NCBI RefSeq assembly: GCF_026212465.1
Contig: NC_080049.1
Span: 17,407,984-17,471,983, forward strand
DNA length: 64,000 bases
Source: Amaranthus tricolor
Taxonomy: Eukaryota; Streptophyta; Magnoliopsida; Caryophyllales; Amaranthaceae
Direction of reading: 5' to 3'
Part shown: positions 53,001-64,000 of the stretch, piece after piece
Numbering within the stretch: the stretch's first letter is position 1
Layout: each line of letters begins with the position of its first letter
The notes under the pieces: generated by a model
What the model was told of the DNA's origin: nothing
Seen by the model: the letters and a program-made list of their open reading frames with translations, nothing else
Databases searched by the model: none
Program-made: the position numbers and the translations under genes

Positions 53001-53957
53001 CACAAGTGTTGCGGGTAGTGTGGATACTTCAAGAAGCATGCTTTGAGTTAGAAGTACGTTTTGGCAAACCCGGGAAAACAACATTGGAATGCGGTGATTT
53101 GTTTTTTGTTGAGAAATGATGAGTTCTTCATATGTTGTCTCAATCTTGGTGAAGACATAAGTTGTCTTATTTGTTTTTTGGTGACTTGGTTTATGGCGGA
53201 GATTTAGGGAATCGTTTTCAGAGTTCGTAGTTACTTTGGGTAATGCCGTGTTGAGTTGGCTATCATCTTTACAAGATGTGAAGGCCATGTCTATGATCGA
53301 AGCGGTTCTTCCTATGGTCATTGTGGAGTCTTTGTAGATGCAAATTGGGTTATGTCATAAGGTTTTGTGTTCTAGCTTAGATTTTTGTTTTATGAAAGCC
53401 AAAGTATTTTTTTTTTTCATTTGGTTTATTGCTAGACCAAATATATTGTCATTAAATAGTTCTTCATTGGAATATGCGATATCAAGATGAAGTGGGTTTT
53501 TTTGGTGTTGAAAGCTATGAAAGACAATTCAGGTATATGATGACCAAGACTTTTCCAACCAAAAATTTCGAGCTATGTGTTGACTTGATTGGGTTCTTTC
53601 GCCTTGTGGTTATTAATGCTCTTGGAGAGCTTGTTTGAACATTAGTATGTGAGTTACTAGTGTGTTTGGGTGAAGGGAGAATGTGAGTTTCTCAAAATGT
53701 TTTGTATGAGATTTACACATTATTGATGTTCATGAGATTTGGATGTCTTGAGGTAATGCATGTTATTTGCATAGAAGGAGAATGTGATTTTCTCAAAAAT
53801 AAAAGAATAGTGTATGCGATTTACACAGCGTTGATGTATATGCTAGCTATACATCACGCTAGCTCTTGAAGGTGGTTTGTTGATTGATGTTTTATGGATG
53901 GAAATATGGTTTTGTGTTTGGGTTAGTGGCTTGTGAGACTCAAGTCAAGGTGGAGAT
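50091..53957 (+). pseudogene. decayed copia gag-pol of the old element
   Basis: The gag region is unrecognisable; a 116-codon frame at 50637-50987 (SNSCGDIKNHGKSKSKG) may be its remnant. Integrase traces are KDIWDTSKM near 51390, FIDGFSW near 51455, TMIERRIDRSVKS near 51530 and AKRMNKALF near 51680. RT traces are FKDRVVAKGCSQIEGFGF near 52490 and the later VKALTKLFSKSFDMK near 52895. RNase H traces are TLGNAVLSWLSSLQ and AMSMIEAVL near 53235-53315. Every block has stops or shifts, so nothing is functional. Confidence 0.8.
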
Positions 53958-54654
53958 TTTTAAGTATATGTCTCGAGTCTTGACTATCATATAGGCATGG
54001 ATATAGCGTTATGTGGGAAGCTTTGGTATGGCCCCTTTTAAGAGGAGAAGGAAGGTTGGTTTGGTGTATATGCAGTAGAGGACAGCCGAGTCAGTTGTAT
54101 CTCAAGACAACACCAAAGCTGGCTTGGTTGGAGGCAGAAGGCAGCAGTTTGTGGCAGGTTGTTAAGCCGACTCGGCTTTCATGACTGATCACCATGAAGC
54201 CGAGTCGGCTGCAGGTCCTGATGGTTGTTTTGTTTCGTTGCTTTGTTTTAGCCTTTTGTCATTGTAAATATTAGTGGGTATGTATTATAAATACCCATAA
54301 TACACTAGTTTAGAAGTGTCAATCTCTGATTATTATTCTCTCTCTAAAAGTGTGATCCACAGTTATTCCTCTCTTCTTCTTTCTCCAACCCCTCTATAAA
54401 TAACCATTGTAAACCTCCATGAAAGCTTTAAGAAGCTTGTTTATACATCAATGAAAACACCTAGGATAGGGAGGATGTAGCCTACATTGGGTGAGTGTGT
54501 GTTGGTTTATTTTTGATGTTTAATTCTTATAATTACTCATTTCAGAATATAGGTTTTCAAATCTTATTTTTCCCCAAAGCAATTAGGAATCTAATCATTG
54601 ATCCTAGGTGCATTAATATGAGTTCTAATTTAGTTAGGACACTTAGTTTCTTCA
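53958..54654 (+). repeat. 3' LTR of the old copia element
   Basis: Matches 49401-50090 through most of its length. It begins TTTTAAGTATATGTC (the G of the terminal TG has changed) and ends TTTCTTCA. Confidence 0.85.
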
Positions 54655-55777
54655 TGATAGTTCTGGAATGAGCACGGTTGTGTCAGATCTTGAATGAACA
54701 AGCAAATGAATAAAGCGCTAAACACGGTTATATCAGATTTTGAATGATGCACTGAACAAAGCAAGCAAATGTTTTATTATTTGTATCGCGTATTTGAAAA
54801 ACAATACAAATAATGATTATTTGTATCGTTTATTTATTTGTATCTTATATCTCAATTAAAGATATGAATAGTGGGTTACTAATGAGACTTTTTTTACTAG
54901 TGTGCCAAAGTAAGGGACTAGGAACATACCTTATTATTGATACAAAACAGTTAACATAATTCCATTTTTAAGTGATGATGACTAATGAACAATTACAAGT
55001 GTCTAAAACATACTCTATGAGACAAGAATATTTGATTTTCTCTTTTTATATGGAGGTTAATTTCCATTACCGACCTATCATTTTGATGTCATTAGTCATT
55101 ACTCATTAGCTTAAATTTGGACTTTAAGTTATAGAGAGCAAATAATGACTATAAGTCTATAATGAACTCTCTTTTCCTTCTATTCAAGTTATCTCTCATA
55201 CATTGCATATGGTACAATCTCTATCAATTAATTATTTTATGGTTTAAGGAAGGCTCGTAAATCCCTAACGATTTATTTGGTAATCGGTACTAAATGATGA
55301 GAATAATAATCGAAAGTTAGTGTAATTATGGTAGAAATATCTCATGACAAGTTTAATGGTCATGGTTGTACTCCTTCAATATTTTCATTTGATTCATAAA
55401 ATTTGAACACATGGTGTTAGGTGGTAATGAAAATTATAAAGAAATTTTTTTAATGAACAAACTTTCTTTACCATGGGAATGACATAAATATCATGAAAAT
55501 TTACACTATAAATCATTCTCCTTCTCATCAATTAGTAAGATTAAAATACGGGCCATAAATACAAAGATATGAAAATTAATCATTTTTAAAGGTGGTAAGA
55601 TCAAAACTCTATTATAAAAATTAAATGAAAAGCACTTTACTACGAGCTTACCTATAATTCTCCTATTAATTAATTATTCTACAAAAAAAAAAGGTAATAA
55701 ACGTATGATTTTGAAACTTCTTCATTATCATTATTGTACTCAATGTATCTCGCTTATATGAACTATTATTTGGATTT
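54655..55777. other. intergenic stretch, no gene seen
   Basis: The first 140 bases continue the GAATGAACAAGC repeat. The rest is AT-rich without recognisable features. Confidence 0.45.
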
Positions 55778-55851
55778 GAAAAGGGAAGACAAATAACAAC
55801 CCTTACTCATAAAAGAGAATGCGGCCAAAGAGTCTACTGACTCAAGAAAGA
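55778..55851 (-). mobile_element. second tRNA-type SINE fragment
   Basis: The minus strand reads TTTCTTGAGTCAGTAGACTC, TTTGGCCGCATTCTC and ends near TTTGTCTTCCCTTTTC, a diverged relative of the SINE at 45485-45619. Confidence 0.55.
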
Positions 55852-56090
55852 TCCTCATAATCATTCTGGAACTTAAAAATATCAAATTATTGTTGCCTTT
55901 GAACAACAAAACTATCATGGAGTATTTTGCAATTATGTCTAAAATGAGCAAATAATCGTATCATACAAAACTATAAAATGACTGGAAAATTTCAAATAGC
56001 GCTTTTGTAGAGTTTTGCTAGATGGAGCATTTTTACAGGTTAAATGTGATTATGTAACATTTGAAAAGAATTTTTTATATTAGTTATGAT

Positions 56091-58724
56091 TAGTGATTGC
56101 CACGGAGTGGGTTACTCGGAACCGAACCGATTCCGAACCGCTTGAAACCATACCCGAACCGAAACCGTTCGCGATAGGTTCCGAACCGGCCCAAACCGCG
56201 AAATCGTGAAACCGCCGGAGAAAACCGCCTGAACCGAACCAAAGAACCGCGGGCCGGTTCACCCGGACAACAGGTTCCAAGGAACCGCTCCGGAACCGAA
56301 AACCGGACCGGACCGGTTCACTCGGCCCACCGATTCCAAGGAACCGCCCCGGAGCCGGGAACCGGACCGGTTCACCCGGCCCAACGGTTCCTTGAACCAG
56401 ACCCGGAACCGGGCGGTTCACCCGACCCAGTGGTTCTTTGGAACCTGTCAAAAACTAGTCGTTAACTAACCGTCGGGGATTTTTTGCATAAATACTCCAC
56501 ACTTTCAATCATTTTCATTCACAATTCATCTCTTCTCCTACTCTCTCTACTTAATTAAGCAAACGCAATTATTCTCTTAATTACATAATTAGTATTTTAA
56601 TTATTTCTTAATTATATAATTAGTCTTTTAATTAATTATTTATTTCTTAATTCCATTATTATTTCAATATTATTATGTCTTTTTTTAAAAAAAAGCCTCT
56701 AAAAAGTTACTAAAATGACAAAATCATTGGGAGTATCTAGCTCCAAAAGAATTGCCACTTCAACTCCGTCAGCATCAACAACACCTTCGGTTAGTAATTT
56801 TAATTTGAACCAAATTATCCAAAAGGGTACGACCAAGAATTACACGATTATGTAGAAGAAGTGAAAAGAGAAATACAAATGGAAGAAGAAGAAGAACAAG
56901 AAGAGGAACCAACGACCCCTATTGGGATACATAGATCTCGACAGTCATCAACGAGATCACATGAAGAACAACTATAACAACAACAACAAAGAAACGCTCG
57001 TAGTAAACGAGTGAATTTCCAAAGTATCGGTTAGTTGTATAATTTTATTCTTCAAATTGATTAAATTTTAAATTATTATTATTTATAAATTGTGGTATTT
57101 GAGTATGTCTTTATATTTAAATTTAGATGAAGATGAACTAGTAAGACAACCTTTATCGGCAATACCACCTCCTAGTTGTAGAGCTGTTTCACATGTGTGG
57201 TCGTATTTTACAAAAGAACAAACTGACAATCCGCATGTTTTCTTATGCACTTGTCAAATTTGTGAAAGTCAAGGGGTAAAGCCCTTAGTTTCATACAATT
57301 TCAGTAGAGGTAAATACTTTTCAAGTTTTTATACATACATGATATTTATATTTTGTAAATCAAGAATGTATTAAAAATTCGTTTATTGTGTTTTGTGAAT
57401 ACGTGTTAGTTGGTGGTACGGGATCTTTTAACAAACATTTTTTCATATGTTTACGAACCAAACGTCCACTTAGTAATAAGTGAATGTATTGCTATTTTTT
57501 ATCATCTTCTTAAACATTCACATCATGATACTAATATATTTTTAAAGCCGATTCTTGCAGATATGATGGACAAGTGGAAGACGTATTTTACTGATTTTCC
57601 TTTTATTTATGGAATTGTGACAATTTCAGACCCATGTTTTAAGATGGAAATCCTTACTAAATTAATTGGATTTTACTACCAATCATTAGATCGCCCGCCT
57701 AGTAATGTACATAATTATGTTAGAAATTGTAAAAAACTTTTAGCAGAACTTTATGATTAATATTCTAGTGTATATAACCCAAGTCGCGATATGTCTAGGC
57801 GTGCTAGCGTCTCGTGCACGTCCCACTTATTATAACATCACTTTGAAATTGACCAAGGTAGCTATAATATTTTAGAATGGTGGAAAGAAAAATCCATAAA
57901 TTTCCCATATTATCGAGAATTGCAAAGGATATCCTTGCAATTCCTACTTCTACGATTGCGTCAGATTCTACTTATAGTGCAGGTAGAAGAGTTATAGACG
58001 AAAAGAAATCTCGTCTTGCTTCACATACTATTCAAATATATGTTTGCAAGAAAGATTGGGATCAAGCGGAGCTCCAAAATTAAGGATTTAAGAATGATGA
58101 TGATCAAGACGATGATACCCATGGATGATGATGGATACATCTGCATCATCGTCAGGAGAAGAGTCAGCGGAAACATCTAACCAACAAGATGATGATGACG
58201 AAGACGAATAGGATCATGAATATCGGACAACGATCAATCAACATTCAACAACTACAAATAAAAGGTATGACAAAGAACTACGTGGGCTTTGATTCCTTGG
58301 GGATACGTAGGCAACTTAGTATTCCTTCGGGTAGGAGGATCAAGTCCATTTTCTCCCTCTTTTTTATTAATCATTTTTATCGTTTCTTATTAATTTAATT
58401 TTTTTTCGTCTTTTTATTAAATATTTTGAAAACGATGACAATCAATGAATTTCGCTAATAATCAAGTAATCATCAAATGTACGTCCGCATTATTATAGTA
58501 TTTTTATATTATATTTAAAGGAAAAATAAGAATGGAACTGATGGTCCGACCCGCCCGACCCGAGAGTTGCAACCACCGGAACCTCCTCATGAACCGCCAA
58601 GGAACCGTTTGGAATCGCTCGAAATCAGAATCGGAATCGGAACGTTTGAATTAGGTTCCACATGGAACCGGAACCGGATGGAACTGGAACGAAACCAGCC
58701 AAACCCGGACCGTGGCCATCACTA
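56091..58724 (+). mobile_element. hAT transposon with partial transposase, perfect 8-bp target duplication
   Basis: The ends TAGTGATTGCCACGG and (reverse complement) TAGTGATGGCCACGG are flanked by GTTATGAT on both sides (56083-56090 and 58725-58732). Dense GAACCGG/CCGGTTC motifs fill the first 370 and last 170 bases, as expected for subterminal transposase-binding sites. The interior holds three transposase pieces on the plus strand, with the middle of the catalytic domain missing, so the copy is non-autonomous. Confidence 0.95.
57120..58083 (+). pseudogene. hAT transposase remnant (BED finger, catalytic tail, dimerisation domain)
   Basis: Three pieces in order. 57160-57310 resembles a BED zinc finger (SHVWSYFTKEQ, CTCQIC). 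57418-57760 resembles the later part of the RNase-H-like domain (LVISECIAIFYHLL, MMDKWKTYF, ISDPCFKMEIL, followed by a plant DUF4413-like pattern). 57855-58083 is the C-terminal dimerisation domain (FPILSRIAKDILAIPTST, SDSTYSAGRRVI, SRLASHTIQIYVCKKDW). The first acidic catalytic residues are absent. Stops separate the pieces. An acidic Glu-rich stretch with stops precedes it (56820-57000). Confidence 0.85.
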
Positions 58725-59101
58725 GTTATGATTTTAAGTATCATCATACAATCATACAAAACTATAAAAGGACCGAAAAATTCCAAATGGCACTTTTATA
58801 TAGCTTTCTCACATGGAGTATTTTTACAGGTGAAATGTGATTGTGTAACATTTAAAAAGAATCTATTACATTAGTTAAGATTTTAAGAATCATCATACAA
58901 CACTATAAAAAGACTGAAAGATCAATTTATTTTTTACAATTTCCCTACTATTATGTTGTTATAAAAACTTATATCAATCATTACATTTTATTTATATTAT
59001 AATTTGATAACTATAAATGCAATTGCATCTTTCTTTAAAATTTATATTTATATGTATTTCAAGCCAACAAACTTCATGTATATTGCACGAGTTTGTATAC
59101 T

Positions 59102-59911
59102 AGTACATAATATAATTTTGTATTAATTTTACATGGAGTATAATAATATGGAAACTTGTGCATAGAATTTTTAATATGAAAATATATAAAATATATTTTT
59201 TAAAGAGTGATACCAGTATATATTATCATTATAATACAAAAATATTTATAACAAAATATTATAATTGATATAAATTGATTATAACATTATAATAGATGAA
59301 TAATTGTACAAACTGATTAAAGGATATTTTTATTTTGAAATACATGATATAAATTAGATAAAAATAATATATAAAAAATTCTTAATATTACGTATTACAA
59401 ATCTACCAGCGGTCGTTGCTTTTCCTTGTTTCAGGTTTTCATTTAATAATACTTCCTAACTTTAAAAAAAAAAATTATTCTGATAAATAATTTTTAGCAA
59501 AATGGTAGAAAATATATCAATATTTCCTAAATTACCTTTATCAAAATTAATACAAGTATGTTTTCTGATTTTTTTTTTTATGATTTTTAAGATGTGTCAA
59601 ATGTTACTATTTTCTTAGATTATTAGGAATTGTAATTAATTACATAAGTTTAAATTATGTACGCAATAAAAACATTAGCTTCTGAATTTCATTGACAATG
59701 AAATTACTAAGCGTGGCAATAATTAACTTAGTACCAATAAGGATTTTGGATATCTTTTGACAATTGAAATATGTCATATAAAAAATAATTGTATTAACTA
59801 TGAACAATGATATTTTAACTTTAAATTAACAATTCTATTTATCATCACTAATTTTAGCCCTTACGGTAATGATATTTACAGATCTTACGACTATACTTAA
59901 AAATTATTAAA
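59102..59911. other. AT-rich intergenic stretch, no gene seen
   Basis: No coding frame or complete element could be supported. Confidence 0.45.
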
Positions 59912-60264
59912 TTCTATTTAGGGAAAAATGTCAAAGCTACCCAATAAAATTTTTTTTTTCAAAAAAGCACCTAATAAAATTTTTTTTTTCAAAACATACC
60001 TAATAAAAAATTTTCTTTTCAAAAGAGTACCAAATAACGGCTGGTGTTAAGTTTTCCGTTATCTTTTTTGCCTATCTTTAAAAAGAACCTAATAAAATTT
60101 TTCTTTTTAAAAGAGTACCTAATAAATTTTCTTTTCAAAAGAGTACCTAATAAAATTTTTCTTTTCAAAAGAGTACCAAATACACAACATAATTATCCAA
60201 TACAAATAAATTATCCAATACAAATACAACATCATATATAACTCTTAGAACATTGTTATTGCCA

Positions 60265-61645
60265 ACATGCAAAAACCTATGCTCCAACATTTCATGGAAT
60301 GCCTGTCACCAGCGAAACACGGACACGGCACTCAACTCGCGTGTCGCGTGTCGCACACGAACACGCGACGGACACGCGAAAATCCGTGTCCGACACGCCA
60401 AATGAAGTGTCCAATATTTTAATATTTTTTCGGACACGTGGACACGGCAAGGACACGCGACGGACACGGCAAGGGACACGGCAAGGACACGTGTGTTATT
60501 TAAAAAAAAAATAATTAAAAAAAAAAAACTGAATTCATAAGAATCAAACATCAATTCAGACACTAACCTTAACTAAAACCCTTCCAAGAAAAACCCAATA
60601 AAAATTTTCAAAGAAAAAATGAAAACCATCTTGAATTCCATAAAAATTTTCTTGAATTGGGTAGCGAGATTGTTAGAGATGAACTTGTTAGAAAGAGAAA
60701 AAATGAGAGAAATAAAAGAGTAGGAAAGACGAGAACAAGAAGAAAAGGGTTGATACCAGAATTAAAGAAAGAGGCCCCAGTTTTTTAGGGCACATGTTTT
60801 GCCGCCCTTTCTGTCTAATCAAATATTTTGTAATGTTCAAAACAGATTCAATAATTTAATATTTATCTGACTTTAAAATTGACTTTGATTTTAACTTAAG
60901 ATAAAAAATATAATTTTAAAATTAAGATAGTCTTAAAGTTTATTTTAAAACTAATCAGAAATATTTGATTCGAAATATGGAGCCATTTATTTGTTTGAAA
61001 AACCTTAGAATTTTCTAGTTTGATGAGCAAATTGGTTTTAAAATCTACGTGAAATAATGTTTAGTTTTGGTAAAAACTGGAAACATTATTTGATGAGCAA
61101 ACTTGTTGTGATGGAGTTATAGCTGTGTAGTTAATTGACTTTGATTTCAATTCAATAAATTTGTTGGCGTTTTTAAAGTGTTTATGTTTTAAAAACCCTA
61201 GAATTATAGTTGCGGTGGAGTTACGTGATTTTTATGTTTTTAAAGTGTTTATTTACAAATATTAAATGAAAGATTGTAAAATTATCTTTAATTTGATATA
61301 TTTATTATATTACCATTTTCGTGTCCCCGTGTCCGCCATTTTTAAGTTGGCGTTTTCCCGTACCCGTGTCGTGTCCGTGTCCGTGTCCGTGTCCGTTTTA
61401 GTGCAACCTAGCCTGTCACAGGCATTGGCCAACTTCTCAATTGGATAAGCCTCTTCCTCTACCTTTTAGAAATATGCCAAGAAGACCTATAAAAAACAAA
61501 CAAAAGCCCGAGTTTGATTAGAGTAGAGATGGAAAGAAGAACAAGAATTTTGTTGAAAGGGACTTCAAGCAAAACAAGTGTGGGAATTGTGGAGGGCTTA
61601 GCTTGGCCATTATAAGAAGACTTGCAAGAACCCATCCTAGTATAA
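60265..61645 (+). pseudogene. MULE transposase C-terminal remnant, split
   Basis: Left piece (60265-60309): CQHAKTYAPTFHGM-like residues that may be the end of a SWIM zinc finger. Right piece (61411-61645): RNMPRRPIKNKQK, then CGNCGGLSLAHYKKTCKNP, the degraded C-x2-C-x-x-x-GHN--TC zinc knuckle at the end of plant MuDR transposases. The catalytic DDE domain is gone. The pieces join when the nested element and one copy of GCCTGTCAC are removed. Confidence 0.65.
60310..61410. mobile_element. nested DNA transposon with GGACACG repeats, 9-bp duplication
   Basis: GCCTGTCAC directly flanks it (60301-60309 and 61411-61419). Its ends, CAGCGAAACACGGACACGG and (reverse complement) TAGGTTGCACTAAAACGG followed by repeated ACACGG, are imperfect inverted repeats. 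GGACACG/CGTGTCC words recur about ten times at the left end (60318-60500) and five times at the right (61320-61400). The AT-rich middle codes for nothing recognised. The duplication is 8 or 9 bases, so it could be hAT or Mutator type. Confidence 0.75.
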
Positions 61646-62015
61646 CTCCACCAACTACATCATTATCCTCAGCTGTTAGGTACTCTTTTGAAAAGAAAAT
61701 TTTTATTAGGTACTATTTTAAAAAAAAAATTTATTAGGTACTCTTTTTAAAGATGGACAAAAAAGATAACAGAAAACTTAACCCCAGCCGTTACTTGGTA
61801 CTCTTTTAAAAAGAAAATTTTTTATTAGGTATGTTTTGGATAAAAAAAATTTATTAGGTACTTTTTGAAAATTTTTTTTTATTGGTACTTTTTGACACTT
61901 TTCCCTTCTATTTATTATCAATAATTTTAGCTTTCCAAGAATCTAGTATAGAAATTGCGAGCAATTAATATATTTTTTAGTTAATTAAAATTTTCAAGAA
62001 AGACTTAATGATAAT

Positions 62016-62941
62016 TAGAGCTGTTCAAAAGTGACCCGACTCGAAAAACCCGAACTGAAACTGAAAGTAAACCGACCCGAAAATGTGTTCCTTTTTTAGG
62101 TTTATCGAACCAACAGTACCCGAACCGAAAATGTACCCAAATCGGTTGACAATCGAAAATGGGAAAGCTGAACCCGAGCTGTAACCGATTTTTGTAACCA
62201 ACACATAACCGTTAATCGAGATTACCCGAACCTAATAATGACCGACCGGAGTCATATCCAACCCGAATCATGCTCGAAACCGAATTCTATCCGGCTAAAA
62301 CCGACTTAACCCGAACGAATTTTAGATCGAACTGTTGTAAACATGAATCAATTTTTACATAGAACTATGATAGACTCATATTCAATCATCTTATTAGTTA
62401 GTCTAATAAAGTGTTAGATATTTTAATAAATTAAATTTTATAAATACATGGTTTCATATGTTTAGAGTTAATAATAAATGGCTAATGTTTCTTTAACTAC
62501 TTTTAATCGAATTAGATGAAAATTGATATAATATTATAATTTTAATTTCCGGTCAAACAAGTAAAAATAACAAAGTAATAATGATTACTAATTGATTTGC
62601 ATTTTAACTATTTTGCTTTAAGTAAAGGAAATCTTGTCATCAATTAAAAAATGACTGATATTGATTCGATCAATAGTAGTTAATAATACGTAGCCGAATT
62701 CAGTTAAAAAAAATCCCGAACCCGATCTGTACCCAAAAAACCGAACCAATTAGTAACTGATGACAACCTGAGACCGATTGACACTCGACACGAACTTTAA
62801 CTGACACCGAACCGTGACTAACCGACTCGACCCGAGTGTGACCCGTTGTAACACACAGCCGAAAAATAACCGATCCGAAATACAATCGAATCGAATAACA
62901 CCCGTTTGAAAAACTCGATCACTCGAATGAACACCTCTAAA
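62016..62941. mobile_element. hAT-type MITE
   Basis: The ends TAGAGCTGTTCAAAAGTGACC and (reverse complement) AGAGGTGTTCATTCGAGTGA are flanked by ATGATAAT (62008-62015) and CTGATAAT (62942-62949), seven of eight identical. ACCCGAA/CCGAACC motifs crowd both arms (62030-62310 and 62695-62920). No transposase is present. Confidence 0.7.
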
Positions 62942-63040
62942 CTGATAATATTTATATACAATTAAGAATTCTATGTTTTCAAAGAGAAAATAATTTTAAA
63001 CTACATAAAAAAATATAAGATTCCTTCTTATATACAACCC

Positions 63041-63779
<739 letters not shown>

Positions 63780-64000
63780 CTCCCTTCGTTCTTTTTTGAT
63801 CTTCCACTTTGGGTTTTTCACACATATGAAAGAAGATATAATCTTTGGGTTGTAGTGGGTATTATTTTAATTAAATAGTATTGTGAAGTAATGATTGTAT
63901 TGAAAGTATGAGGTTGTAGTGAGTATTATTTCAATTAAATAGTAGTGTGAAGTAATGATTGTATTGAAAGTATGAGAGATAAAATAATTATAAATAAAAG
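63780..64000. mobile_element. Stowaway-like element cut by the window end
   Basis: CTCCCTTCGTTC at 63780 preceded by TA (63778-63779) is a Stowaway-type left end. A 64-base unit (TTGTAGTG at 63850 and 63914) is tandemly duplicated inside. The right end is outside the window. Confidence 0.5.

Larger units (their letters stand above)
49401..54654 (+). mobile_element. old Ty1/copia retrotransposon with both LTRs, 5.25 kb
   Basis: Related LTRs lie at 49401-50090 and 53958-54654. Between them, in copia order, are a decayed integrase (about 51250-51730), RT (about 52270-53000) and RNase H (about 53190-53340), all with many stops. GGTGGAGAT just before the second LTR is the polypurine tract. The LTRs differ at many positions (roughly one in twelve by eye), so the copy is old. 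Proposed target bases are TGAAT and TGATA, an imperfect pair. Confidence 0.88.
55947..59101 (+). mobile_element. dispersed repeat with Helitron-like 3' end, copy 2, split by an hAT element
   Basis: Its parts are 55947-56090 and 58725-59101. It carries the same blocks as 7345-7809 (TTTTTACAGGT-AAATGTGATT, ATGCAATTGCATCTTT, GCACGAGTTTGTATACTAG) and ends in CTAG followed by T. The first 150 bases are also tandemly duplicated (again at 58736-58890). No coding capacity remains. Confidence 0.4.
59921..61905 (+). mobile_element. Mutator-like element with 9-bp duplication, split by a nested transposon
   Basis: Inverted repeats of about 240-260 bases (59921-60180 and 61665-61905) begin GGGAAAAATGTC and, from the right, GGGAAAAGTGTC. 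The perfect 9-bp TTCTATTTA duplication (59912-59920 and 61906-61914) and long terminal repeats are hallmarks of MULEs. Each arm is built from a tandem 30-33 bp unit (AGAGTACCTAATAAAATTTT). The interior keeps only the end of a transposase, interrupted by another element at 60310-61410. Confidence 0.92.

Overview
This window is plant nuclear DNA and consists almost entirely of transposable elements. The evidence is nested LTR retrotransposons primed by initiator tRNA-Met, Stowaway, Harbinger and hAT MITEs, CACTA and Mutator elements, an RTE-type LINE fragment, tRNA-type SINE fragments and very long (TA)n tracts in AT-rich sequence. It looks like intergenic heterochromatin of a medium or large angiosperm genome, probably a eudicot; the species cannot be named from the sequence. 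No intact host gene was found. The only host-like coding pieces are two short back-to-back gene fragments near 48.7 kb, a captured Ulp1-type protease tail inside a CACTA element, and a doubtful 5' exon near 8.1 kb.

Layout. 1-5517: Ty3/gypsy element on the minus strand (broken pol, primer site, 2.6 kb LTR), inserted in a Ty1/copia pol remnant at 5518-6790. 7.0-17.7 kb: small repeats, namely a 41-bp minisatellite, a Helitron-like dispersed repeat, an LTR-like block, CACTA ends, a Stowaway, a Harbinger MITE with TTA duplication, an hAT MITE, a MITE split by a copia solo LTR, and a LINE fragment. 17.7-27.5 kb: two gypsy-type LTRs, one split by a 3.5 kb CACTA element (20921-24463).

27.5-47.6 kb is a nest. 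A decayed plus-strand copia element was split by a 1.9 kb Athila/Tat-type solo LTR. That LTR now spans 28480-43600 because it was itself split by a 2.5 kb gypsy solo LTR (28629-31116, perfect AAACC duplication) and by a 10.7 kb SIRE-lineage copia element (31604-42315, perfect GATGC duplication). The SIRE element is the most notable object. Its two LTRs differ at only three bases plus two indels, so it inserted recently. Yet its gag-pol frame carries a one-base frameshift and several in-frame stops, while it keeps a 502-codon extra frame downstream of pol.

47.9-64 kb: a Stowaway, the chimeric host gene fragments, an old copia element with both LTRs (49401-54654), an hAT transposon with a perfect 8-bp duplication and partial transposase (56091-58724), a Mutator-like element with a perfect 9-bp duplication (59921-61905) containing a second nested transposon (60310-61410), an hAT-type MITE, another long (TA)n tract and a Stowaway cut by the window end.

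The genes do not form a host pathway; they are the replication machinery of separate mobile elements at different stages of decay. The nesting gives a relative insertion order. Boundaries supported by target-site duplications are exact, and other boundaries are approximate.
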